DNA of 50,422 bases from Deltaproteobacteria bacterium (GCA_021413675.1 JAIOQA010000467.1:1-50422), one strand, 5' to 3'; positions 15,104 to 23,169 are shown, numbered from the stretch's first letter. Notes: generated by a model not told the origin, from the sequence alone. Translations and numbers: made by a program.

Positions 15104-15385
15104 CTAGAGCAGCGCGGCGGCGCGGGTCGAGTCGAGCGGGACGGCGCCGTCGCCGGGCACCACGACCCAGGCGATCTGCGGGTAGCGCGCCGGCAGATCG
15201 TTGCCGAGGGACGCATCGACGACGGCGATCGCGGGGTTCTGCGCGAGGGCCGCGGCGAGGTCACCGGTCACGATCGCGCCGCGGACCGCCGCGGCGGCGA
15301 TCCGCTGGAGCACGCGCTGCGCCTTGCGGTCGGGGTGAATCACCACCGCCGTGGACACGCTCGACGCCGGACCATGAACCTGCAC
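15104..15385 (-). CDS. Short receiver-like protein (93 residues)
   Basis: First gene of the regulatory trio, starting at GTG 15385. The sequence reads like the first two-thirds of a response-regulator receiver domain: a hydrophobic strand 'TAVVIHPDRKAQR', a helix, and the strand 'AIAVVDASLG' whose Asp sits where the phosphorylated aspartate would be. The final helix and the conserved Lys strand are shortened or absent. It may be a degenerate adaptor rather than a working receiver. Coding is supported by its position in the operon and by third-position GC bias. Confidence 0.55.
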   Translation of the reverse strand: MQVHGPASSVSTAVVIHPDRKAQRVLQRIAAAAVRGAIVTGDLAAALAQNPAIAVVDASLGNDLPARYPQIAWVVVPGDGAVPLDSTRAAALL

Positions 15386-15450
15386 GCTGCCCGAGTGTGC
15401 CAGAGGTCGGGGAGCCGAAGAAGGGGGACGCGCCGATGGCGCGCGTCGCG

Positions 15451-17178
15451 TCAGTAGGCGACGCCGAGCGCGAGCGCACCGCCGAGGTAGCGGTCGAGCG
15501 CGCCGCCGACGTCCTGCGTGGTCGGATCCTTGTCGCGGCTGGTCGCCGCGGTGCCGTTGCCGACGAAGTCGAAGCCGATGACCGTGCCGTAGCCGCTCAG
15601 GTGCATCATCACGCGCGAGGTGATCGCGACCTCGAGGCCGACCTGGGCATCGCCGCCGGTGACCTTGGCGCCGCCGTACTGATCGGGGTCCTGGATCTGC
15701 CCGGCCTTGCGGAACAGGAGCGCGCGGCCATCCGCGGTCAGCGTGACGCGGCCGCCGATCGGCAGGCGCAGCCCGACCGACGGCGCGAAGAAGCGGTAGT
15801 CGACGTTGGGGAGATCGAGCACGACCGTGTCCGGCAGCCCGCTCTGGTCGACGGCGAACACCCGGCGGCCGTAGCCGACGCCGAGCGTGACCGACGGCGA
15901 GCTCGCGTGCTGGCCGAACGAGATGCGGTAGCGGCCGCCGACGATCCAGTGCTTCGACGTGGTCGGCATCGCGACGTCGGCCGCGGCGCTGGTGCGCGTG
16001 GTCAAGGACATCGTCTGGTCGAACTCGAAGTCGAGGCCGAGCCCGGCGGCCGCGCCGCCGCTCCTGGCGAACGCGAGCGGGTAGATCGCGCCGGCGACGT
16101 GGGCGCCCGGCACGAACGGCCCGGTGTAGCCGGTCGGCGCCTGGTCGAAGTTGCCGCGGGTCGTGAACTTCAGGCTGCGGCCGGTGACGCTGGCGCCGGC
16201 CTCGACGATCGCCGCGAGCACCGGGCGATCGTGGCTGCGCGAGGCATGGGCGGTGACGCGCTCGTCCTCGCGATCGTCGCCGCCGCGGTCGTCGTCGCGC
16301 ATCGCGACGCGGTCGCGGTCGCGATCGTCGCGGTCGCCGTCGCGATCCTCGGCCGGGCGATCGCGATCGTCGCGCGCGCCGCGGTCGTCGCGGGCGCCGC
16401 GATCCTCGTCAGCGGCGACGTCGCGCTCCGCGCGGGCCTTGCCGCCGCGATCGTCGTCGCGCTCCGCGCGGGGCTTGTCGCCGCGATCGTCGTCGCGATC
16501 CGCGCGGCGCTTGCCGTCGCGATCGGCGTCGCGGTCGTCGCGCGCCGGGCGGTCGCGATCGTCGGCCTCCGCGTCGGCGTCGCGGCCCCGGGGCTCGTCG
16601 CGCTCGGCGCGGCGGCGGGCCTTGGGGACCTCGCGCTCGGCGCGCCGGGGCTCGGGCTTGTCGGCCTGATCGCCATCGGGCTCCGCGTCGTCGACCGGAT
16701 CATCCTTGACCCGGCGCGTGCTGCCCGCGCTGGCGCCGAGATCGTCGATCGCGACCAGCAGGCGGTCGCCGAGGCTGCGCTTGGCCTTCGCCGACAGCTG
16801 CTTGCCCGGCATGATGATCGTGAGCTTCTTGGTGGTCTTGCCGGTCCGCGTGCGGACCCGGACCAGGAGCTGGTAGCCCTCGTCCTCGCGCGACAGCGTG
16901 CCCTCGAGCACCGCGTCGACCGAGAGCTTCTTCGCGACCTTGGCGATGCCGCGGGTGTCGAGGTCCTTGACGCCGGCGCGATCCGCCGCGCGCTCGAAGG
17001 CCTGCGACGACACGACCTCGTGCTCGCCGCCCACCATCGCCGCCAGGGCGTCCTCGACGTCGCCGGTCTGATCGCCGGCCACGCCCAGCACGGCCACGCG
17101 CCCACCCGCCTGCGCCGCGCCCGGGTACAGGCCGGCCGCAAGGCCGATCGCGATGAGGACTCCAGTCGTTCGCTTCAT
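15451..17178 (-). CDS. Outer-membrane protein: N-terminal domain, Arg/Asp-rich linker, beta-barrel
   Basis: A 575-residue exported protein. ATG 17178 is preferred over ATG 17184 because a GGGAG motif lies six bases before it. The signal peptide ends near AAQA-GG (residue 25). Residues about 26-150 form a compact alpha/beta domain ('RVAVLGVAGDQTGDVEDAL', 'KLSVDAVLEGTL') like the N-terminal domains of TolB/CsgG-type envelope proteins. Residues about 158-308 are a highly charged Asp/Arg linker. The last 265 residues alternate as membrane strands with a C-terminal aromatic residue, consistent with a barrel. Function unknown; a periplasm-spanning or peptidoglycan-contacting role for the linker is a guess. 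Confidence 0.75.
   Translation of the reverse strand: MKRTTGVLIAIGLAAGLYPGAAQAGGRVAVLGVAGDQTGDVEDALAAMVGGEHEVVSSQAFERAADRAGVKDLDTRGIAKVAKKLSVDAVLEGTLSREDEGYQLLVRVRTRTGKTTKKLTIIMPGKQLSAKAKRSLGDRLLVAIDDLGASAGSTRRVKDDPVDDAEPDGDQADKPEPRRAEREVPKARRRAERDEPRGRDADAEADDRDRPARDDRDADRDGKRRADRDDDRGDKPRAERDDDRGGKARAERDVAADEDRGARDDRGARDDRDRPAEDRDGDRDDRDRDRVAMRDDDRGGDDREDERVTAHASRSHDRPVLAAIVEAGASVTGRSLKFTTRGNFDQAPTGYTGPFVPGAHVAGAIYPLAFARSGGAAAGLGLDFEFDQTMSLTTRTSAAADVAMPTTSKHWIVGGRYRISFGQHASSPSVTLGVGYGRRVFAVDQSGLPDTVVLDLPNVDYRFFAPSVGLRLPIGGRVTLTADGRALLFRKAGQIQDPDQYGGAKVTGGDAQVGLEVAITSRVMMHLSGYGTVIGFDFVGNGTAATSRDKDPTTQDVGGALDRYLGGALALGVAY
16255..16707 (-). repeat. Low-complexity Asp/Arg-coding repeat region
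   Basis: Imperfect short repeats built on GAC-CGC/GAC-GAT codons give runs such as DDRDRPARDDRD and RAERDDDRGG over about 150 codons. The reading frame is kept, so it is translated, but this region is prone to slippage and misassembly. Confidence 0.8.
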
Positions 17179-17460
17179 GGTCATCTCCCGGTTGCTCGCA
17201 CTCCTTGCAAACCGGGGACCGGATCCGCGCCGGGCGCAACCCGCCGTAACTCTGGCGATCGTGCGGCGCGCGAACCGAGGTCGCGTGGAGAGGGCCCTCC
17301 CCGCCCACGGGACCCCAGCGCCCGATCGGGGCGATCGTCACCAGGCGGCGGACCGACGATCCCGGATCCGCGCGACGCGAGCGCCGCTGCGTCAGGAGGA
17401 GATCGGGACCATGGTCCGTTCGCTTGCGTTCGGATCACGAACCGTGGCGACCTCCGGGGT

Positions 17461-17961
17461 ATGAGCGATCCTGTCGACCGAAGGAACCTGCGGATCACCG
17501 GACGCCACGCCGCGGTGGCGGCACCGAGCGTGGACATCCAGGACACGACCTCGGACGTCGTGATCGTGGTGACGCAGGCCTACGGGCCGCGCGGTGACAA
17601 CCTCGTCGGCATCTCCGACGTGACGTTCGACGGCAACCCCGCCGTCACCCTCAAGATCCGCGCCGACGGCAAGGAGGGCCTCATCCACCTGTCGCCGATC
17701 CACGGCGACAGCCGCAAGGCCGGGATGATCGACATCCCGATCGGCACGCGGTGCGAGCTCTTCTGTCCGGTGTCCGGACAGCCCCTCGACGTCGTCGGCG
17801 AGGTCGAGGACGGCAGCGGCGCGCGCTACTACGCGATCTACCTGACCCCGCAGCTGAGCCACGGCTCGATGGTCCAGGTCTCCGACGTCTGGGGCCACTA
17901 CCACTCGCGGATCGTCGACGACTTCGAGCTGATCAGCGCGTGGGCCGCCCACCACGAGTAG
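17461..17961 (+). CDS. Conserved-looking small cytosolic protein of unknown function
   Basis: A 166-residue protein from ATG 17461, without signal peptide or membrane segment. It reads as a two-part beta-rich protein: residues about 18-80 strand-rich ('VVIVVTQAYGPRGDNLVGI', 'AVTLKIRADGKEGLIHLSPIHGD'), then 'RCELFCPVSGQPLDVVGEVEDG' with two Cys, and an aromatic C-terminus. The layout of the last half recalls proteins that handle a Cys pair, but I recognise no family. Codon use matches the neighbours. It lies 282 bases from the divergent barrel gene and is convergent with amrS. Confidence 0.65.
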   Translation: MSDPVDRRNLRITGRHAAVAAPSVDIQDTTSDVVIVVTQAYGPRGDNLVGISDVTFDGNPAVTLKIRADGKEGLIHLSPIHGDSRKAGMIDIPIGTRCELFCPVSGQPLDVVGEVEDGSGARYYAIYLTPQLSHGSMVQVSDVWGHYHSRIVDDFELISAWAAHHE

Positions 17962-17985
17962 CCGCCTCGGGCTGAGGCGGGCTAC
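17958..17985. terminator. Bidirectional hairpin terminator
   Basis: The sequence gtagccgcctc, a five-base loop, then gaggcgggctac forms an 11-base-pair stem with one bulged G. It overlaps the stop codons of both convergent genes (17461-17961 forward, amrS reverse). No T-tract follows on either strand, which is usual in very GC-rich genomes. Confidence 0.65.
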
Positions 17986-19079
17986 GGCACGACTCGTAGC
18001 CGCTTCGGGCCCCACGTGCCGGGCCGCGCCGCGAACCGCCCGGCGAGCGCGCGGCCGCAGCTGCGGCACGCGCCGCGCTCGTCGAGGTGCCAGGCGCCGA
18101 GCTGGTACCAGTCGCGCTCGATGACGCGCGTGCCGCAGCCGGCGCAGTAGGTGCTCTGGCCGTCGGTGTCGTGGACGTTGCCGGTGTAGACGTGGCGGAT
18201 GCCGGCGTCCAGCGCCTGCTGCCGCGCGCGCACCAGCGTCGCCGACGGCGTGGCCGGCGCGTCGAGCTTGTAGTCGGGGTGGTACGCGGTGAAGTGCAGC
18301 GGCACCTCGGGGCCGAGGGCAAGGGCGTACCAGCGGGTCATCGCGTCGATCTCCGCGGGCGAGTCGTTCTCGCCGGGGATCAGCAAGGTCGTGACCTCGA
18401 GCCAGACCGAGGTCTCGCGCGCGAGCCAGGCGAGCGTGTCCTTGACCGGCCCGAGCTCGGCGGCGCACAGCCGGCGGTAGAAGCCCTCGGTGAAGCCCTT
18501 GAGATCGACGTTGGCGGCGTCCATCGCGGCGAAGAACTCGGGCCGCGCGGCGGGCGTGACGTAGCCGGCGGTGACCGCGACGGTCTTCACGCCGACCTCG
18601 CGGCACGCCGCCGCGACGTCGATCGCCCACTCGGCGAAGATCACCGGATCGTTGTAGGTGAACGCGACGGCGGAGCAGCCGTGGTCGCGCGCGGCGCGGG
18701 CGATCGCCGCCGGATCGGTGGCGACCTGGAGGCGATCGCTGTCGCGCGCCTTGGAGATGTCCCAGTTCTGGCAGAACTTGCAGCCGAGGTTGCAGCCCGC
18801 GGTCCCGAACGAGAGGATCGAGCTGCCGGGGTAGAAGTGGTTGAGCGGCTTCTTCTCGATCGGATCGACGCAGAACCCGCTCGACCGGCCGTAGGTCGTG
18901 AGCACCATCTGGCCGCCGCGGTTGGCGCGCACGAAGCAGAACGCGCGCTGGCCCTCGCCGACGAGGCACGCGCGCGGGCACAGCTCGCAGCGCAGGCGAT
19001 CACCCTCGGCGTGATAGAAGCGCGCCGGCGCGCCGGTCAGCGTGTCGATGGGTTCGCGGGCGCGACCCTCATGGCTCAT
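17982..19079 (-). CDS. amrS: AmmeMemoRadiSam-system radical SAM enzyme AmrS
   Basis: A 365-residue radical SAM protein. The cluster motif is Cys96-x3-Cys100-x2-Cys103 in 'GCNLGCKFCQNWDISKA'. The N-terminal cysteines ('CELCPRACLVGEGQRAFC') and a C-terminal Cys set ('CAGCGTRVI', 'CRSCGR') are characteristic of the AmrS family. Other family blocks are 'YGRSSGFCVDPIEKKPLNHFYPGS', 'AFTYNDPVIF' and 'FTAYHPDYKL'. The usual partners AmrA and AmrB are not in this window, so its reaction here is uncertain; the family is recognised but its chemistry is little studied. It starts 11 bases inside the end of the rlmL-like gene and is the last gene of that operon. Confidence 0.9.
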   Translation of the reverse strand: MSHEGRAREPIDTLTGAPARFYHAEGDRLRCELCPRACLVGEGQRAFCFVRANRGGQMVLTTYGRSSGFCVDPIEKKPLNHFYPGSSILSFGTAGCNLGCKFCQNWDISKARDSDRLQVATDPAAIARAARDHGCSAVAFTYNDPVIFAEWAIDVAAACREVGVKTVAVTAGYVTPAARPEFFAAMDAANVDLKGFTEGFYRRLCAAELGPVKDTLAWLARETSVWLEVTTLLIPGENDSPAEIDAMTRWYALALGPEVPLHFTAYHPDYKLDAPATPSATLVRARQQALDAGIRHVYTGNVHDTDGQSTYCAGCGTRVIERDWYQLGAWHLDERGACRSCGRALAGRFAARPGTWGPKRLRVVP

Positions 19080-20247
19080 ACAGGTAGAAGTATGACCGCA
19101 GGTTGCCGTTGGCGAGCGGCTTCTTGATGCGCGGGTCGGCGCGCAGCACGCGGCCCATCGCCGGCTCGAACTCGGGGTTGTCGACGATGAAGCCGGCGCG
19201 CCAGCCCGGGCCGAGGGTGCACAGCCAGTCGCCGATGTCGCCGTAGAGCAGGCGCAGATCGACGACGTCGAGGCGCTCGCCGTAGGGCGGGTTGCAGAGC
19301 ACGAGGCCGCGCTCCACGGTGCGGCCGCGCTCGGCGGCGATCGCCGTGATCTCGCCGGGCGTCAGCCCGCGCAGATCGCCGCGCCGCCAGGTGATCGCGC
19401 CGTCCATGCCGGCGCTCTTGCCGTTCTGCTTGGCCGCGACCACCGCGCCCAGATCGATGTCGTTGCCGATCACCACCGGCGCGGCGTCCGCGAACAGCGG
19501 CGCCGGCGGCTGGGTTGGCCAGACCGAGGCCAGCGCCGGGCAGCGGAGCGTCAGCGGCCGGCCGGCGCCGCGCGCGGCGAGCGCGGCCTCGATCGGGATC
19601 GTGCCCGAGCCGCACATCGGATCGACCAGGATGTCGTGGCGCGGATCGAAGCGCGCGAGCATCAGCAGCACCGCCGCGAGGTGCTCGCGCATCGGCGCCT
19701 CGACGCTCTCGGTGCGCCAGCCGCGCTGGCTGAGCGAGCCGCCGCCGAGATCGAGCGACACGACGATGTCGCCGGCGTCGTCCATGCGCACGACCAGCAG
19801 CAGGTCGGGCCGATCGGGCTCGACGTGCAGGCGCCGGCCGTGGCGCTGCGCGCCCTCGACCAGCGCGTTCTTGACCGTGCCGACCACCTGACGCTCGCCG
19901 GCCGGGAACTCGTCGACGCGCCGGGCCTCGACCGAGATGCCGGCGACCGAGCCCGACCACGCGCGGGTGTCGGCGATGACGTCGGCGAGCAAGAGCTCGT
20001 AGAGCGCCTCGAGCCGGGTCGCGCGCACGCGGTAGAGATCCCAGACCACGCGGGTCGGCGTGCGCAGGTACGTGACCGCGGTCGCCGCCAGCTCCGGGTC
20101 GAACGGATAGATGAGCTGGCCGGTGCCCTCCTTGGTCGGCTCGGGCGGCCGGCGCCCGAGCGCCCGCACCGAGACCCGGATCAGCTCCGCGATCATGACC
20201 TTGTTGGTCTGGGCTGAACCGACGACGCGCAGCTGATCGATGATCAT
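19069..20247 (-). CDS. THUMP/UPF0020-type RNA guanine-N2 methyltransferase (RlmL-like)
   Basis: A 392-residue SAM-dependent methyltransferase. The N-terminal ~160 residues correspond to the THUMP/ferredoxin-like RNA-binding part. The catalytic domain has the SAM motif 'DPMCGSGT' (209-216) and the target-base motif 'NPPYGERL' (319-326), diagnostic of the RlmL/Trm14 group, which make N2-methylguanosine in 23S rRNA or tRNA. 'IGNDIDLGAVVAAKQN' is the motif 2-3 region. Size matches the single-domain RlmL/YpsC type, not the fused RlmKL. Its ATG overlaps the mutH-like stop (ATGA). Which guanine is modified cannot be told. Confidence 0.85.
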   Translation of the reverse strand: MIIDQLRVVGSAQTNKVMIAELIRVSVRALGRRPPEPTKEGTGQLIYPFDPELAATAVTYLRTPTRVVWDLYRVRATRLEALYELLLADVIADTRAWSGSVAGISVEARRVDEFPAGERQVVGTVKNALVEGAQRHGRRLHVEPDRPDLLLVVRMDDAGDIVVSLDLGGGSLSQRGWRTESVEAPMREHLAAVLLMLARFDPRHDILVDPMCGSGTIPIEAALAARGAGRPLTLRCPALASVWPTQPPAPLFADAAPVVIGNDIDLGAVVAAKQNGKSAGMDGAITWRRGDLRGLTPGEITAIAAERGRTVERGLVLCNPPYGERLDVVDLRLLYGDIGDWLCTLGPGWRAGFIVDNPEFEPAMGRVLRADPRIKKPLANGNLRSYFYLYEP

Positions 20248-21176
20248 GGGGACACCGGACCGTTGAGCGTGGCGAGCAGGCCCGCCGCCGCGAAGAAGCG
20301 CTTGTGCAGGTAGAGGCCGCGATTCGTGGTGCCGCGCGGGCCCTTGGGCCGGCTATGCAGATCGCGGCGCACCAGCCGCGCGATCTCCGGATCCCAGTCG
20401 AGCAAGTACCACGACAGGATCGTCGCGTCGCGCGGCGCGCCGGCGACCGCGACGTCGGCGCGGGCCAGCCACAGCACGCGCTGCAGCTTGGCCAGCGGCG
20501 CCGCGCCGATCATGCTGATCGCCGGATCCTCGACGACGCGCCACAGGCCGCCGGGATCGCGCGCGACCGGCACGGTCTTGACCTCGACGTCGCCGCGCCA
20601 GTCGGGCTCGCCGGTCTTGCGCTCGACGACGCCGAGCAGGTCGGCGGCGCGCGTGCCCCACGCGCCCTTGTCGGTGCCGCGCGGCCCGAGGCGCACGCCG
20701 ATCGCGCGATCGGCGGCGGCGAGCAGCTCGTCGAGGGTCTCGGGCTCGGCGGCCGGCGGATCGGGGTCCACGGGCTCGGGCAAGGGCCGCGGCCAGGAGG
20801 GCGAGGGCGGCGCGAGGCCGCGCGGCGGCGCGAGGTGGACGAGGCGGCCGCCCAGGATCGCGGGCACCGGCTGCAGCGGCGTGCCGAGGTGCGCGGCGCC
20901 GCCGGCCTCGAGCTCGGCGCCCCACCGCCACAGCGCGCGGCGCAACGACGGCGCGTCACGGGTCGGCTGGGCCCGCGGCCCGAGGATCGCGCGCGCCAGC
21001 TCGGCCAGCTCGTCGATCGTGAGCGCGTTGAGCAGGCCAGTCAGCTCGCGATCGTGGCGCGCGGCGATGCGGTCGCGGTGGACGGCGTCGCGATCGTCGC
21101 GGGTGCCGCGGGCCTTGCCGAGCCGCGCGAGCGCGGTCGACGGCAAGCGGCGGGTGAGGACACGGACGGCGTTCAC
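20244..21176 (-). CDS. MutH-like (Sau3AI/MutH family) DNA endonuclease with extra N-terminal region
   Basis: A 310-residue protein if the GTG at 21176 is the start (ATG at 21197 is an alternative). From about residue 148 it follows E. coli MutH block by block: 'LDELLAAADRAIGVRLG', 'DKGAWGTRAADLLG', the nuclease motif Asp192 ... Glu198-Val-Lys200 in 'DWRGDVEVKTVPV', 'LQRVLWLARA', and the C-terminal 'GLYLHKRFFAAAGLLATL' that matches MutH 'GFYLKKNF'. The glutamate at the position of MutH Glu56 appears replaced. The first ~145 residues are absent from MutH and include a helical part (about 40-90) and a Pro-rich linker. In MutH the role is nicking hemimethylated GATC after mismatch recognition; here only the nuclease family is supported. 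It is first in an overlapping operon with rlmL-like and amrS. Confidence 0.75.
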   Translation of the reverse strand: MNAVRVLTRRLPSTALARLGKARGTRDDRDAVHRDRIAARHDRELTGLLNALTIDELAELARAILGPRAQPTRDAPSLRRALWRWGAELEAGGAAHLGTPLQPVPAILGGRLVHLAPPRGLAPPSPSWPRPLPEPVDPDPPAAEPETLDELLAAADRAIGVRLGPRGTDKGAWGTRAADLLGVVERKTGEPDWRGDVEVKTVPVARDPGGLWRVVEDPAISMIGAAPLAKLQRVLWLARADVAVAGAPRDATILSWYLLDWDPEIARLVRRDLHSRPKGPRGTTNRGLYLHKRFFAAAGLLATLNGPVSP

Positions 21177-21238
21177 GGCGGGACCGGGGCGCAGCATGCT
21201 ACCGTCGGAGGCGAGCGGGCAATGTTCGGGGATCGCAG

Positions 21239-22651
21239 ATGACGCGCGACCGGATCGCCGGGGCCCTGTGCCTGATCGGCGCGGCGCTGGTGCTGATCGC
21301 CTGCATCGGCCACCGCTGGGGCACGGTCGAGGTGGACCGCGAGGTCGCCGCCATCGGCCTGCTCGACGCGAACCCGTGTGCGGCGACGCCCGACGACGAC
21401 GATCTCGATCCATCGTTCGTGGGGATGCATCGCCGCCAGTACCGCTACGACGGCGTGGGCGAGTGCGAGCCGGTCGACCACGGCACGGACGCGACCACGC
21501 GCATCGAGGGCAAGCAGTTCGCGCGCGCCGGCCAGGCCGGCTTCGTGCTCGCGATCCTCACCGCGGTCCTGGCCGCGATGGCGGCGGCGCCGCGGATGCG
21601 GCGGCGCGTGCGCCGGTTCGTCACCGTCGGTGGCGCGCTCGCGATCGCGACGCTGGGCGCGTTCGCGATCCTCGAGCCGTTCTCGCTGCGCACCGGGCCC
21701 TGGCACCCGGGCATCGCGTGGTGGCTGGCGCTCGGCGGCATGGCGCTGGCGATCGGCGGTGCGCAGCTCGACGCGCCCGAGCGGCCGGGCGTGTCGATCG
21801 CGGCGATCGGCCTGGTGTTCGCGGCCGGGCTGCTCGCGGTGACCGCGCGCGGCGTGGGCTGGTGGATGCTGGAGCGCGAGGGCGTGTCGATCGCGATCGG
21901 CCCGGCGATGGTCCACGGCTGCGATGGCGACGCCTGCTCGTGGTCGCGGTTCGGCGAGCTGGTCAGCGATGGCAAGGCGCACGCGAGCGGCCTGGCGATC
22001 ACGACCGGCCGCGTGGTCGCGATCGGCGCTGGCGTCGCGGCGGCGCTGGCGGCGGCGCTGGCGATCGCCCTCGCGGCGCGGCGACGGGCGCGCCTGCTGG
22101 TGTGGCTGGTGCTCGCCACGACCGCGGTCACCGCGATCGCGATCGCGGCGTTCGCGATGCAGGTGTCGTCGGACACGCTGGCGCCGCACGTCGTGGGCGA
22201 CCTCGGCCGCGGGCTCGGGCTGCCGCTCGCGATCGCGGGCGTGCTCGCGGCGATGGCGGCGGCGGTGATCGCGCAGCGCGGGCCGCTCGTGACGAGCGCG
22301 CCGCTCGACGCGCTCGCGCCGACGCCCGAGGTCGTGACCATCCCGGATCCGCCGCGCGCCGACGAGGCGCACGTGCCGAGCGAGCCGATCGCCCTGGCGC
22401 CGACGATCGCGCCGCCGGTGCCGACCGCGCCCGCGCCGATCGCGATCACGCCCGCCGCGCCGCAGATCGCGCCGCGCGCGCCGACGCCCGCGCCGATCCC
22501 GATCCCGCGCGCCGCGACCGCGCAGACGCCGTCGGGCCCGATCCCCGCCGCGGCCCCGCCCTGCCCGACCTGCCGCACGCCGATGCTGTGGGTCTCGAAG
22601 CGCCAGCTCTGGCTGTGCGTGAGCTGCCGGCGCGGAGGGACGGCCGCGTGA
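21239..22651 (+). CDS. Multi-span membrane protein with Pro-rich tail and C-terminal zinc ribbon
   Basis: A 470-residue protein. About seven hydrophobic segments lie between residues 5 and 345, with one extracytoplasmic loop after the first span (about 30-95) and another near 'HGCDGDACSW'. Residues about 350-435 are Pro/Ala-rich. The last 30 residues contain two Cys pairs ('CPTC' and 'CVSC', 15 or so residues apart), a probable zinc ribbon on the cytoplasmic side. No family is recognised. The stop overlaps the start of the SctJ-like gene (GTGA), so they are cotranscribed. It is divergent from the mutH-like operon. Confidence 0.7.
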   Translation: MTRDRIAGALCLIGAALVLIACIGHRWGTVEVDREVAAIGLLDANPCAATPDDDDLDPSFVGMHRRQYRYDGVGECEPVDHGTDATTRIEGKQFARAGQAGFVLAILTAVLAAMAAAPRMRRRVRRFVTVGGALAIATLGAFAILEPFSLRTGPWHPGIAWWLALGGMALAIGGAQLDAPERPGVSIAAIGLVFAAGLLAVTARGVGWWMLEREGVSIAIGPAMVHGCDGDACSWSRFGELVSDGKAHASGLAITTGRVVAIGAGVAAALAAALAIALAARRRARLLVWLVLATTAVTAIAIAAFAMQVSSDTLAPHVVGDLGRGLGLPLAIAGVLAAMAAAVIAQRGPLVTSAPLDALAPTPEVVTIPDPPRADEAHVPSEPIALAPTIAPPVPTAPAPIAITPAAPQIAPRAPTPAPIPIPRAATAQTPSGPIPAAAPPCPTCRTPMLWVSKRQLWLCVSCRRGGTAA

Positions 22652-23169
22652 TCCGCGCGCGCGTCATCGTCGCCATCGCGCTCGCGCTCGCGCTCGCGAC
22701 CGGCGCGTGCAAGGCGCAGATCGCCGGCCCCGCCGACGATCACGCCGCACGCGATCGCGCGACCGGCGACGACCTCGCGCGCGTCGTCGGGGCGCTGCCG
22801 GGCGCGACCCGGGTCGCGATCACGCTGCACACGCCATGGCGCGATCCGCTCGCCGCGCCCGCGCCGCCCGAGCGCGCGACCGCGACCGTCGCGATCGCCG
22901 CCGGCCCCGACGCGGACGCCGCCGGCCTCGAGCGCGACACCCGCCGGCTGATCGAGAGCGCGCTGCCGGGCGCGGCGATCGCGATCGCGGTGCGGCCGAT
23001 CGCGCCGGCGCCGACCCTGGCCGCGGTCGGCCCGTTCCAGGTCGCGTCGGGCTCGCGCCTGCCGCTGATCCTGACGCTCGCGTTCGCGCTGATCGCGATC
23101 GCCGGGCTCGCGACCTGGGTCGTGCTGCTCGACGCGCGGGCCCGTCGCCGCCGTGACCTCGCGGGCTAA
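22648..23169 (+). CDS. SctJ/YscJ-like lipoprotein, single ring-building domain
   Basis: A 173-residue protein from GTG 22648. The signal peptide has a lipobox 'ATGAC' (Cys21). Residues about 38-118 resemble the second domain of the type III secretion inner-ring lipoprotein SctJ (and FliF): a helix 'DDLARVVGALPGATRVAITLH', a Pro-rich loop, 'ATVAIAAG', and the helix 'RDTRRLIESALPGA'. A membrane span follows at about 139-161 with a basic tail, as in SctJ. The first SctJ domain is missing and no other secretion gene is nearby, so it is probably a relative used elsewhere rather than part of a type III system. The resemblance is moderate. Confidence 0.55.
   Translation: MIRARVIVAIALALALATGACKAQIAGPADDHAARDRATGDDLARVVGALPGATRVAITLHTPWRDPLAAPAPPERATATVAIAAGPDADAAGLERDTRRLIESALPGAAIAIAVRPIAPAPTLAAVGPFQVASGSRLPLILTLAFALIAIAGLATWVVLLDARARRRRDLAG

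Noticed and set aside
20244..23169. A defence island (nuclease + membrane proteins) around the MutH-like gene
   Set aside because: The neighbours are an rRNA methyltransferase, AmrS and an SctJ-like lipoprotein, and codon use matches the rest of the window. No restriction, toxin or phage-type gene is present, so a defence role is not supported.
22648..23169. Start of a type III secretion cluster
   Set aside because: Only one SctJ-like domain is present, without the first ring domain, and no sctC, sctV, sctN or flagellar gene is in reach.
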